Assembly: GCF_011382965.1 (NCBI RefSeq) | Contig: NZ_CP049934.1 | Location: 1,178,001-1,242,000, forward strand | DNA from: Leucobacter insecticola | Lineage (GTDB): Bacteria; Actinomycetota; Actinomycetes; Actinomycetales; Microbacteriaceae | Reading direction: 5' to 3' | DNA length: 64,000 nucleotides | Shown here: positions 53,541 through 61,413 of the stretch, piece by piece | How the letters are laid out: each line of letters starts with the position of its first letter | Position numbering within the stretch: the stretch's first letter is position 1 | The notes under the pieces: generated by a model | The model's input: only the letters and a program-made list of their open reading frames with translations | What the model was told of the DNA's origin: nothing | The model's database searches: none | Made by a program: the position numbers and the translations under genes

Positions 53541-54233
53541 ATGATGCAAACACCGGGACGGCTACTCACCCCATTCCTTCCCTACTCGCTGGTGTCGATC
53601 CTGCACGTGTGCGCTCGGTTTCTTGAGCATCCGATCGCGGAACCCACAAAGCTTTGGCTGATGCCGGCGCTCGCGCTCGCCGCGGTGTGGGCCTCGGCAA
53701 CGATCCGGCCGTGGCCGCGCGGGGCGATGGCCCTGCTGCTCGGTGCCGTGGTGTTCTCGTGGCTCGGCGACGGGGCGGCGGCGTTCTTCCCGATGTTCGA
53801 GGACGAACTGCCGATGATGCTGCTCTGCTTCGGACTCGCGCATGTAGGGTATCTCGTGCTGATGTGGCGGGCGCGAGGGGTTGCGGTGCGGGGGTTCCCG
53901 CTGTGGGCGCTCATCTACCTGGCCGCCTATGTCGTGTTGCTGGTGTTGTTGCTGCCGCGCACGGGCACACTGAGCGTTCCGGTCGCGATCTACGGCCTGC
54001 TGCTTGTGGGTACCGCGGCGATGGCCTCGCGCTGCGGGCCCGTCGTAGCCTGGGGTGGCGCCTGGTTTCTGGTGTCAGACGGGATCCTGGCCTTTCGGAT
54101 CTTCACGCCCGAGTTGATGCCCGACTGGACGAGTGGCTTGGTGATGCTCACCTACACGCTTGGCCAGGGGTTGATCGTGTGCGGGATTATTCGCGCGCTG
54201 GAACAGCGGGAAGGTGCTGCAGCAGGATCCTAG
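53541..54233 (+). CDS. YhhN family membrane protein (lysoplasmalogenase-like)
   Basis: A 230-residue protein with about eight membrane helices, matching the YhhN/TMEM86 family. Family features are EPTKLWLMPALALAAVW near residue 35, SWLGDGAAAFF near residue 73 and SDGILAFRIF near residue 178, with conserved acidic residues in the membrane. Homologues hydrolyse the vinyl-ether bond of lysoplasmalogens. The start may be ATG 53541 or the next codon. Its 3' end overlaps the convergent NUDIX gene by 47 nt. Confidence 0.85.
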   Translation: MMQTPGRLLTPFLPYSLVSILHVCARFLEHPIAEPTKLWLMPALALAAVWASATIRPWPRGAMALLLGAVVFSWLGDGAAAFFPMFEDELPMMLLCFGLAHVGYLVLMWRARGVAVRGFPLWALIYLAAYVVLLVLLLPRTGTLSVPVAIYGLLLVGTAAMASRCGPVVAWGGAWFLVSDGILAFRIFTPELMPDWTSGLVMLTYTLGQGLIVCGIIRALEQREGAAAGS

Positions 54234-55095
54234 CGCCGCGAGTGGCCGTGGCCCCGGCGGCGAGAACGCGCGCCTTAAGTTCAGCGTCGCTCGTGACCAC
54301 CGTGGCGGTGGCGTTGGCTTCTGCCAAGAGTGAGACCTGCGCGACAATCTCGTCATCCCCGAGGCCCTGGGCGTCAACCACACGCACATGAACACCGTTG
54401 CCGATCCCGCGCGAGACGCCCTCGACCACCATCACCCAAGCTGGGTGGGCGCGATCGATGCCGGGAATGACGGTCTCGGCGAGGTCGAAAAAGCCTGGCC
54501 GGATCCCGAATTCGCCTGCAATCAGGGCGTCGATACGGTCGCGTAGGCCTTCGGCGGCGGCGCGACGATCCTTCCACCAACCGTTGGGGACGCTGCCGAT
54601 GACGTTCGCCGCGTCGACCACCACTGTCGGGGACGTCCCGAGGAGGGGGCGCAGGAGCGGAAAGCTCGTCGCGAACGCCGGGTGCAGGGGGAGGTTCTCA
54701 ACCTCGTCGAGCGGAACCCAGGCGAGCGCGTGGCTCTCAGGATCCGTAATCTCCGGTTCGAACGGTATCGCGACGTCGGCAATGAGCGTGGTGTACTGCC
54801 AGCCACCGCGATCCAAGACGTGCGTGTAGTGCGGCGTCACGGAGTTGTCGGGCACGCCCGCTTCTTCTTGGGACTCGCGGATCGCGGCATCGATGGCGGA
54901 TTCGTGTTCGTGGCGTGCACCGCCCGGGATCCCCCACGTGTCACCGTGGTCGCTCCAGGTGACACGATGCTGCATCAGTATCGCGTCTCGGGAGCGGTCG
55001 TAGGCGAGGAGACCGGCAGCGCCGAAGCGGCCCCAATAGTGACCGCCGTCGTCTGCCGTGACCCAAGCATCGCCCGGGTTTCTCAGATCGCTCAT
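54187..55095 (-). CDS. NUDIX hydrolase fused to a C-terminal NYN/PIN-like domain
   Basis: A 302-residue two-domain protein. The NUDIX domain covers residues 15-150, with IPGGARHEHESAIDAAIRES and the E-E of QEEAGV forming the Nudix box. The second domain begins near residue 160 with TVVVDAANVIGSVPNGWWKD, where the first Asp is the usual metal ligand, and continues with WVMVVEG, DDEIVAQ and TVVTSDAELKARV, the acidic pattern of NYN/YacP-type ribonucleases. The combination suggests nucleotide clean-up or RNA processing. The ribonuclease assignment of the second domain is an inference from motif spacing. Confidence 0.8.
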   Translation of the reverse strand: MSDLRNPGDAWVTADDGGHYWGRFGAAGLLAYDRSRDAILMQHRVTWSDHGDTWGIPGGARHEHESAIDAAIRESQEEAGVPDNSVTPHYTHVLDRGGWQYTTLIADVAIPFEPEITDPESHALAWVPLDEVENLPLHPAFATSFPLLRPLLGTSPTVVVDAANVIGSVPNGWWKDRRAAAEGLRDRIDALIAGEFGIRPGFFDLAETVIPGIDRAHPAWVMVVEGVSRGIGNGVHVRVVDAQGLGDDEIVAQVSLLAEANATATVVTSDAELKARVLAAGATATRGARILLQHLPAVPARE

Positions 55096-55144
55096 GAATG
55101 TAGCGTATCTGGGCTTGCTGGCCTCGGGCCGAAGATGACGGGCG

Positions 55145-55498
55145 TTACGCCTTCTTGACGACGCTTGACTTCAGCTGCATCGGGCCGAATCCGTCGATCT
55201 TGCAATCGATATCGTGATCGCCGACACCGTCAACAAGGCGGATGCTTTTCACCTTCGTACCGGACTTTATCGTGCCGCCGCCCTTGACCTTCAGATCCTT
55301 CACGACCGTGACGGCATCGCCGTCCTGCAGAATGTTGCCGACCGCGTCGCGGATCACGTCGTCTTCTTGTGCGGCGGTTTCGCTCGCCTCGTCTGCCGGG
55401 GCCCACTCGTGTGCGCACTCCGGGCAGACCAGCAGGGCGCCCATCTCGTAGCTGTAGATGCTGCCGCACTCGGGACACGGGGGTAGTTCTTCACTCAT
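55145..55498 (-). CDS. PhnA/YjdM-family protein
   Basis: A 117-residue protein with a start at 55498. The N-terminal zinc ribbon has [20 protein letters not shown] then CAHEW, giving four cysteines at residues 8, 11, 25 and 28. The C-terminal PhnA domain has [20 protein letters not shown] and [20 protein letters not shown], which is nearly diagnostic for the family. Despite the name, PhnA-type proteins are not shown to act in phosphonate breakdown here and no phn genes are nearby. It is divergent from the PPOX-fold gene. Confidence 0.92.
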   Translation of the reverse strand: MSEELPPCPECGSIYSYEMGALLVCPECAHEWAPADEASETAAQEDDVIRDAVGNILQDGDAVTVVKDLKVKGGGTIKSGTKVKSIRLVDGVGDHDIDCKIDGFGPMQLKSSVVKKA

Positions 55499-55570
55499 AG
55501 CTGTAAGCCTATGGGATTGCTGAGCGGTGAGGTGGTATCCAAGCCGTCCCGATCGCGGGAGAATTGAACC

Positions 55571-56011
55571 ATGAATGAGTACACGAGCGCCGTCACCGTC
55601 CTGTCCGAGCAAGAAAGCTGGGAGCTGGTGCGCACGCAGCGCGTCGGTCGCCTCGTGACTCGGGTGGGCGAAGTTGTTGACATCGCACCGATCAATTTCG
55701 TTGTTGACGGTTCGAGCCTCGTGTTTCGGACCGCGGCGGGATCGAAACTCTCGGAGCTGACGATCAACGATGCCGTGGTGTTTCAGGTTGATTCCTACGG
55801 CGGCGCTGACGGATGGAGCGTGGTGCTGCGCGGGACTGCGCGGGTGCTTGAGGGGGGAGATGAGGTGCTTGCGGCGGCGGCGCTGCCGCTCAGACCTTTC
55901 GTGTCGACCGTGAAACCGACGTTCGTGCGCATCGAGATTGCGTCGCTGAGTGGCAGATCCTTCGTATTTGGGCCCGAGCCGGATCTCGACGCGGCGCTGC
56001 AGGACGGGTAA
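55571..56011 (+). CDS. Pyridoxamine 5'-phosphate oxidase-fold flavoprotein
   Basis: A 146-residue split-barrel protein of the PPOX/flavin reductase type. [20 protein letters not shown] near residue 15 and [20 protein letters not shown] near residue 38 fit the FMN or F420-binding half-barrel, with [13 protein letters not shown] near residue 80. Many actinobacterial members bind F420, FMN or haem. The substrate is unknown. It stands alone, divergent from the PhnA-type gene. Confidence 0.82.
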   Translation: MNEYTSAVTVLSEQESWELVRTQRVGRLVTRVGEVVDIAPINFVVDGSSLVFRTAAGSKLSELTINDAVVFQVDSYGGADGWSVVLRGTARVLEGGDEVLAAAALPLRPFVSTVKPTFVRIEIASLSGRSFVFGPEPDLDAALQDG

Positions 56012-56131
56012 TTCTGCGGCCCCGCGGGTGCGTGTTGCCGGTTGGTCATTTGTGTGCGTGGAGTATGGGTAAGATAGAGGGGTTGCTTCGGCGGCGGAAT
56101 CCGTTTCGGCGGAATCTTCTCGGAGTTGCAG

Positions 56132-56200
56132 CGGGCTGTGGCGCAGCTTGGTGGCGCACTTGACTGGGGTTAAGGGGTTTATCCCGCCCCGGTCGGCCCG
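56132..56200 (+). pseudogene. tRNA-Pro-like relic (5' half conserved)
   Basis: The first 45 or so bases match the intact tRNA-Pro at 56222 with a few changes, keeping the acceptor 5' strand and D arm (CGGGCTGTGGCGCAGCTTGG). The anticodon stem has mismatches and no T arm is recognisable, but the last bases (CGGCCCG) resemble the acceptor 3' strand. It lies 90 nt upstream of the real tRNA and looks like a decayed duplicate. Confidence 0.6.
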
Positions 56201-56221
56201 AACAACTGAATATCTAAGCCA

Positions 56222-56295
56222 CGGGCTGTGGCGCAGCTTGGTAGCGCACCTGACTGGGGGTCAGGGGGTCGCAGGTTCAAATCCTGTCAGCCCGA
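56222..56295 (+). tRNA. tRNA-Pro (anticodon GGG)
   Basis: Folds as a full cloverleaf: acceptor CGGGCTG/CAGCCCG, D arm with AGCTTGGTAGCGC, anticodon stem CCTGA/TCAGG with loop CTGGGGG giving anticodon GGG, and T loop GGTTCAAATCC. The CCA end is not fully encoded. Its 3' end faces an integrase gene 208 nt away, so it is the probable attachment site of the mobile element beyond. Confidence 0.95.
56276..56295 (+). other. Predicted attachment site core (att) at the tRNA-Pro 3' end
   Basis: Integrases of this type usually recombine within the T arm and 3' end of a tRNA gene, restoring the tRNA upon insertion. The adjacent integrase and excisionase genes make this stretch the likely att core. The second copy, expected at the other end of the element, is outside the window. 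Confidence 0.4.
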
Positions 56296-56300
56296 CAGAA

Positions 56301-56335
56301 AAGCCCTGATGAGAGTAGGTTTCTCGTCAGGGCTT
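56301..56335 (+). terminator. Terminator after tRNA-Pro
   Basis: A 12-bp stem with one G-U pair (56301-56312 with 56324-56335) and an 11-nt loop, 5 nt after the tRNA. No long T-run follows. Confidence 0.65.
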
Positions 56336-56502
56336 CGTCGTTCCTGAGATCGCTTTTCGTGGTCCCCCACTGGTCCCCTGGCGTCGCGCATCCGGCCTGA
56401 CCGTGGACAGCCGGGCCACCTCGAAGCTCATCCCTGTGGATAAGGGGACCAAAAGGGGACCAGAACCATTCCGGAGAACCTTCTCGCTGACGTGGGTGTG
56501 CA

Positions 56503-57732
56503 TCACAGGCTCTTGGACGAGGCGCTGCCGCGTCGAGTTTGCTTGCGCTGTCCGTCGGGCGACAGGAACGCATTGGCTTGCTCCGCGGCCGAGGCAAGGT
56601 GGCGGTCGTCGGGGTGGATGTACCCACGTGTGGTCTCCATCGATGCGTGTCCAAGAATCTCTTGAAGCACGTGGAGGGGCACGCCGGCGTCGGCCATCCA
56701 AGTAGCCCCGGTATGCCGGAGCCCCTGACGAGTCAGATCAGGCAGCCCGAGCCCCGCGACGATCGTGTCCCAGTCCGTGGCGTCCCTAACTGTCGCGGTC
56801 GTGAGTACCCCGCCCTTGGGTCCCACCAGGAGCTGGTCTTCCGGCTCTTTGTCTGCGGTAAGCCGTTCGAGAACGGGCCGGAGCGGTTCAAGGATCGGCA
56901 CGCGCCGTTCCTTGCGGCTCTTCGTCGGCTTGGTAACCAACCCGCCTTTGCCTGGGAAAATCTGCCGGGAGATCACGACGAGGTTCGCGTCAAACCGCAC
57001 GTCTCCGACCTGCAACCCGGACACCTCAGAAGAACGTGCAGCAAGAAGCGCCGCAAGCATCACGAAGTCGCTGTAGGACTGGTGGACCCTCCCGCACGCC
57101 TTCGCCAGCTTGTTGAGGGTCTTCAAATCTGGGATTGCATGCGCCCTGGGCGAAGACTGCTCGGCGGACTGGGTTCTGAAGGCGTTGCGGTTCAGGCTTC
57201 GTTTGGCGCGGTTCTTAGCAGGGTTGATGGTGAGGAGCCCATCGCGCACTGCCTCATCGAGGACGCGCACGAGCGGGGCGATGGAGTTCTTGATCGTGGA
57301 TGCGCCGTACCGTTGTTCCCACTCGTCAATGGTGCGGTCGATGATGCCGGCGGTGATCTGGGTGACAGGCAAATGCCCGAGCGCGGGTAGGACGCGCAGC
57401 TTCAATCCGAAGCCGTAGGTCTCACCCGTCGAAGTCGGGTCGAGCCCACGTGCCCATCGCTCGCCAATAGCGGTAACGAACTCTGTCAGCGTCATCGCCG
57501 TATCCATGCCCTTGACGGAGGAGTTGCGGAGCTGATCGAAGAAGTTGTGGGCGGCAGCTTCGTCCGGGACGATCTCAGAGCGGATGACGCGGCGCTTGGT
57601 GATCGGGTCAGTCCACCGGGCTCGGGCACGGATGCCATAGGAGCGGCGTTCCATGTCGGTGGAGACCTTCACCCCGATGGGAGGAACGGGCTTGGGTTCG
57701 GCTGTCGGGAGAGGCTTAGCCTTGCGCGGCAT
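56503..57732 (-). CDS. Site-specific tyrosine integrase of the mobile element
   Basis: A 409-residue phage/ICE-type integrase. An arm-binding N-terminal region (residues 15-75) and a SAM-like core-binding domain (76-180) precede the catalytic domain. Catalytic positions seen are Arg I in LLAARSSEVSGL near residue 235, the beta-hairpin lysines in TKPTKSRKERRVPI, Arg II in QGLRHTGATWMADAG near residue 340, LGHAS, and the nucleophile Tyr in TTRGYIHP near residue 374. The usual His three residues before Arg II is Gln here. It faces the tRNA-Pro, and its 5' end overlaps the excisionase gene by 17 nt. Confidence 0.93.
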   Translation of the reverse strand: MPRKAKPLPTAEPKPVPPIGVKVSTDMERRSYGIRARARWTDPITKRRVIRSEIVPDEAAAHNFFDQLRNSSVKGMDTAMTLTEFVTAIGERWARGLDPTSTGETYGFGLKLRVLPALGHLPVTQITAGIIDRTIDEWEQRYGASTIKNSIAPLVRVLDEAVRDGLLTINPAKNRAKRSLNRNAFRTQSAEQSSPRAHAIPDLKTLNKLAKACGRVHQSYSDFVMLAALLAARSSEVSGLQVGDVRFDANLVVISRQIFPGKGGLVTKPTKSRKERRVPILEPLRPVLERLTADKEPEDQLLVGPKGGVLTTATVRDATDWDTIVAGLGLPDLTRQGLRHTGATWMADAGVPLHVLQEILGHASMETTRGYIHPDDRHLASAAEQANAFLSPDGQRKQTRRGSASSKSL

Positions 57733-57931
57733 GGTCGTCTTCCATGCTGGCTAGCCACTGGTCCACAGCGTCGAGTCTGTACCTCGCGATGCCGCCCAGC
57801 CGGAGAAACGGGGGTCCGCTCTGCGCGGAACGCCATCGGGACAGAGTGGACTCCGATACCTTCAGATAGGCGGCGACCTCACGACTGTCCAATAACGGTG
57901 ACACCACCGTCTCCCGTGCCTCGTCACTCAC
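57716..57931 (-). CDS. Excisionase-like HTH protein
   Basis: A 71-residue DNA-binding protein of the MerR-like winged-helix HTH_17 type, with LLDSREVAAYLKVSESTLSR then WRSAQSGPPFLRLGGIARYR, the standard excisionase/AlpA pattern. It lies directly upstream of the integrase and overlaps it by 17 nt, and its start overlaps the end of the DUF4913-like gene by 4 nt. It probably directs excision of the element. Confidence 0.88.
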   Translation of the reverse strand: MSDEARETVVSPLLDSREVAAYLKVSESTLSRWRSAQSGPPFLRLGGIARYRLDAVDQWLASMEDDHAAQG

Positions 57932-58407
57932 GACATCTCTCCGCTGTCTGAGGCGGCGTTGGCGTAGAAAGCGTCCTCGGCTTCGCGGCGGCTGGCGACA
58001 TCGGCCATGATGAAATCCACGAACTCGGCGTCGCGGTCGAGGCGCGTGCCACTGGTTGCAACCCAGTCACGTAGGCGTTCGCGCGCGTCGGCGAAATCGC
58101 GGTGCCAGCCCAGCGGCGCGGAGCCGTCCTGCTCGGGGTCGTAGGCGCACAGCCAATGCAGGTGAAGGGCGCTGAGCTCCCAGACGAGTTCGGGATGGTT
58201 GAACCACGCTGGCGGGATGACGGAGGCAGGTAACCCGTAGGTCTTGCGGAGCCAGTTCACCCACCGGTTGAGTTCAAGCCATTCGACCTCGGCATCCTCA
58301 GCGGTCAGGAGATTCCAGTTGATCGGATGCGGCGGTTCTGCCATCACCGGATCAATGAACGTGCTCTCGGTTTCGTTAGGGTCAGGCTCAGGAACGAAGT
58401 CACTCAT
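57928..58407 (-). CDS. DUF4913-like mobile-element protein
   Basis: A 159-residue cytoplasmic protein rich in Trp and Asp. The core WLELNRWVNWLRKTYGLPAS followed by VIPPAWFNHPELVWELSALH near residues 43-86 matches the DUF4913 pattern (a W-x-x-L-x-x-W...IPP-x-W-x-x-H), found mainly on actinobacterial plasmids and conjugative elements. Function unknown. It lies between ssb and the excisionase gene on the same strand. Confidence 0.7.
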   Translation of the reverse strand: MSDFVPEPDPNETESTFIDPVMAEPPHPINWNLLTAEDAEVEWLELNRWVNWLRKTYGLPASVIPPAWFNHPELVWELSALHLHWLCAYDPEQDGSAPLGWHRDFADARERLRDWVATSGTRLDRDAEFVDFIMADVASRREAEDAFYANAASDSGEMS

Positions 58408-58413
58408 CGTCGC

Positions 58414-58869
58414 TCACATCCCCATCTGAGGGGCACGTGCCGCCTGCGGGGCGCGGGCTTGAGTCTCGAATCCTGCGCTCCGAGACGGTGCATTCTGCTC
58501 GGGTGCGGATTGGCGCGGGGCGCGGTGGACGACGTACTGGGTGCGAGCAACATCGTGACCGAACCGGCTGACGATGAACTCCTCAGCCTGCTCACCGTCC
58601 TTCTGACGGGTGTACTCGTGCACACGACCGGTGGCGACGAACTTGTCACCCTTTCGGAATCGGGTGAAGCCCTCCTCGGCGGCCCGCCGGAACGCAGTCA
58701 TGTCGTGAAACGTCGGTTCGAGCTTCGTCCACGATCCGTCTGGCTCTTGTCGGGAGTGCTCGATCCCGATACGGGTGTAGAACCGTGCCGCACCGTCCTC
58801 GGTGCGGGTCAAAGTTGGGACCGTGGCGATGAACCCCGCCACAGCCTGCTCAGTCTCGATACTCATCAC
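58414..58869 (-). CDS. ssb: Single-stranded DNA-binding protein of the mobile element
   Basis: A 151-residue OB-fold protein. FIATVPTLTRTEDGAARFYT, DMTAFRRAAEEGFTRFRKGD and FVATGRVHEYTR near residues 12, 58 and 76 fit actinobacterial SSBs. The C-terminal tail is Pro/Gln-rich and ends QMGM rather than the acidic DDDIPF of chromosomal SSBs, so contacts with host repair proteins may differ. The second methionine (58866) is an equally good start. It likely coats transferred single strands during conjugation. Confidence 0.82.
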   Translation of the reverse strand: MMSIETEQAVAGFIATVPTLTRTEDGAARFYTRIGIEHSRQEPDGSWTKLEPTFHDMTAFRRAAEEGFTRFRKGDKFVATGRVHEYTRQKDGEQAEEFIVSRFGHDVARTQYVVHRAPRQSAPEQNAPSRSAGFETQARAPQAARAPQMGM

Positions 58870-58947
58870 GCTCTCCTGTTCGTGTTCGTTGGGCGGCCAC
58901 TTGGTCTGTTGCCCACTCAGGAGGTGCGCAACTCGGACCAGGCGGCC

Positions 58948-60726
58948 TCAATGCCCAGCAGCACGCAGCAGCTCTGCCCCGATGTCTTTCCGGTCAGCCC
59001 GGAGCTGTGCGGCGTCGGCCCGCTTGGTCCAGGTACGCATCCGCGTGACGATGGGTGGTGCCGCCCGAAGCAGCACGAGGGCGGTCCCGAACGGCAAGGT
59101 GCGGATGGTGTCGGGAGGCATGATCGGCACACGGCGGATCGAGCGTTGCGCTGAACGTGAGCCCTGGTCGCCGACCGTTGTGGAATCGGTGATCTCGTCG
59201 CGCTCACCGATGAGCGTGGAGAGGTCACCCAGGTCTCGGCTGTTGGATGCTCCACCGAGGATGATTTTCACGATGGAGGCATCCCAGATGGCACTGGCGG
59301 CGTTCTCAGACCACTTCTCTCGTGCCTGCGCGAGCGACTGGAGTACGGGCATGGTCGTGATTCCTGTACCGCCACCTTCGGCCATCAGCGTCGGGAGCGA
59401 GGGCAACGGGGCGAGATTGCCGACTTCATCGAGCGCGAGCAGCACGGGAGGGTCAAGACGCGCGCCGGGGCTAGTGGCGGCGATCCGCCGTCCTGCTTCC
59501 ACGAGGTCTTCCACGAACGCTGCGACCAGAGCAGTGGAATTGTTGGCGCCCGCACCGGTCGCCAACAGATACAAGGTGCCCTTTGCGCGGAGGAACGCTT
59601 CGGGATCGAAGTCTTCGCCGTCTTGTGGGGAGACGGCATCGAGTACGCGCGGGTCGGCCAGGGCCGCGAGCGCCAGAGAGACGCCTTGCCAGATGGAGTC
59701 GCGGGTTCGCGGATCGGAATCGATCATGGACTGCAACGAATCGGCCCATCCTGTCGCGGCCCTGGGGTTCGCGGTGAGGATCGCAACGGCGTCGGCGGCG
59801 GCTGAGGGGTCGAGGGTCCAACGGAAGAGTTCGGCTGGTGGTCGATGGTCGAGGGCGGCAGCATGAAGCAGTGCTTGGAGCGCGGTGCGAGTTTTCGCTT
59901 CCCAGAACCCACCGCCTTCGACACCGCCCGATGACAGGCCGGTGCCCGCAGCAAGACCAGTGGCGCGAATCATCGCAGTCAACGGGTCTTCGCAGCCACG
60001 GATTGGCGACCATCGCAGCCCTGACGGGATGCCTTCGGCAAGATGCTGGGGGTCGAACACCGCGGTCGGCCCGATTTTCTGCCGGGCTCTCAACGTGGCG
60101 GTGAGGTTATCTGGTCGAGTGCTGGTGGTCACGACCGCACCGGGTGCATCGAGAATGGCGTTGATGACGATATGCGCACCCTTGCCGGAACGCGGTGGCC
60201 CAATGAGAAGTATCGAGTCCTCGACCGACGCCCATACGCTCTTGCCCCGTGAGATCCCGATCCGATAGCCCACATCTTCTGGCCTCGGTTTTTCGAGCGA
60301 CGGCCGCAGGTGTCCTGCCCTGCGTAGGAGCGCCGTCTCGGATGCCGTCGTTGCGATCTCGGGGCGAGTAGCGATGCCTGTGATTCGGTACGGGTCGGTT
60401 TTGACCTGTCGGTTGTGATTGAGAATCAGGTGCGAAACCCACCATCCCGCGGTGCCTGCTGCCACGATCAAGAGAGCTGCCGTGACCCAGAAGGCAACCG
60501 GGTTAAGCCCTGGCGCATCCAAAGGTGTCGCGGGATCGTCAGGGCGGAGGATCACACCCAGTCCAGCGCTGATACCAGCGGCGGGTTGGTCGAGGCCGGT
60601 GATCCATGCGGCGGCTGAGCCGGCCCCGCGCAAGATCAGGGCCAGGACAGCTCCGACGATGAGGGCACCGATGCCGAGGTTTGTCAGCTCGTCACCGAGC
60701 GATCCGCTCGACCGCGGGGTACTCAC
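58948..60726 (-). CDS. TraG/VirD4-type coupling ATPase (type IV conjugation)
   Basis: A 592-residue conjugation coupling protein. Two membrane helices lie at the N-terminus (LGIGALIVGAVLALILRG near residue 16, VAFWVTAALLIVAAGTAGWW near residue 82). Walker A is ILLIGPPRSGKGAHIVINAI near residue 173. Walker B is VLLALDEVGNLAPLPSLPTL near residue 423, followed by GGTGITTMPVLQSLAQAREK, typical of the TraG/VirD4 and TraM-recognition class. It would feed the relaxase-bound DNA into the transfer channel. It overlaps the upstream gene by 4 nt. No relaxase is in the visible part. Confidence 0.92.
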   Translation of the reverse strand: MSTPRSSGSLGDELTNLGIGALIVGAVLALILRGAGSAAAWITGLDQPAAGISAGLGVILRPDDPATPLDAPGLNPVAFWVTAALLIVAAGTAGWWVSHLILNHNRQVKTDPYRITGIATRPEIATTASETALLRRAGHLRPSLEKPRPEDVGYRIGISRGKSVWASVEDSILLIGPPRSGKGAHIVINAILDAPGAVVTTSTRPDNLTATLRARQKIGPTAVFDPQHLAEGIPSGLRWSPIRGCEDPLTAMIRATGLAAGTGLSSGGVEGGGFWEAKTRTALQALLHAAALDHRPPAELFRWTLDPSAAADAVAILTANPRAATGWADSLQSMIDSDPRTRDSIWQGVSLALAALADPRVLDAVSPQDGEDFDPEAFLRAKGTLYLLATGAGANNSTALVAAFVEDLVEAGRRIAATSPGARLDPPVLLALDEVGNLAPLPSLPTLMAEGGGTGITTMPVLQSLAQAREKWSENAASAIWDASIVKIILGGASNSRDLGDLSTLIGERDEITDSTTVGDQGSRSAQRSIRRVPIMPPDTIRTLPFGTALVLLRAAPPIVTRMRTWTKRADAAQLRADRKDIGAELLRAAGH

Positions 60727-61292
60727 ACGGGCCTGCCGAGCGCGAGTGCGCCGGAGATGCGCCCGAGCAGTATGACTTCCCCGGTTGGTGACTGGGCTAT
60801 CTGCTCGGCGGTGACGAGCGCGCGAGCGGTTCCCATTGGAGCGGCATCGGTCCGGGCCACGATGACCGCAACTGCGATGTCTTCTCCGGGGACGAATCCT
60901 TCACCGTGGACTGCGATCAGTGGCGGCGCGGCTGGTGCGGTGGCGTTGGCCGGAGTGGACTGTTGAGCCTCCTGCGGAGGCGCAGGCCTGCGGTTTCGGG
61001 TGGGGGCGACGATGTCGGTGAACACGGTGCCGTCGGCTTCACGAACCTCAACACGGATAGGGCATTGCCGGTCATTCGTGAGTCGGTCAATGAGACTCGG
61101 GAACGACTCGCGCCGCCACTGCGGCGCGAACGGCTCTGGCTGGTAGGTCTGCCCATCGACGGTGACGGTCATTGTCCCGTCGGATGCGACCGTCATGACG
61201 ACGTGTGGGAGCACGACCGGCACGACCGGCACGTTCGGCTCGCGGTGCGCAGGCTGGTGATCGGGAGTGCGCTTAGCGCGGTTGCGGCTCAT
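60723..61292 (-). CDS. Mobile-element protein of unknown function
   Basis: A 189-residue protein with a start at 61292 supported by GGAGAG. A basic N-terminus (MSRNRAKRTPDH) leads into a short beta-rich domain (MTVASDGTMTVTVDGQTYQP), a Pro/Ala linker and a second region with GEDIAVAVIVARTDAAPMGT and EVILLGRISGALALGRP. No known family is recognised. Its end overlaps the TraG gene (ATGA), so it is coupled to it and may be a conjugation accessory. Confidence 0.6.
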   Translation of the reverse strand: MSRNRAKRTPDHQPAHREPNVPVVPVVLPHVVMTVASDGTMTVTVDGQTYQPEPFAPQWRRESFPSLIDRLTNDRQCPIRVEVREADGTVFTDIVAPTRNRRPAPPQEAQQSTPANATAPAAPPLIAVHGEGFVPGEDIAVAVIVARTDAAPMGTARALVTAEQIAQSPTGEVILLGRISGALALGRPV

Positions 61293-61413
61293 CGGTGGTT
61301 CTCTCCATTCGCTCGGGCACAGGACAGGTGCACGAACGAAACCCGGGCGCATAAAAGCAGGGGCGCGCACCTCGAAAGATGCGCGCCCCGGTGGGTGGTC
61401 CTACCTATGCGGT

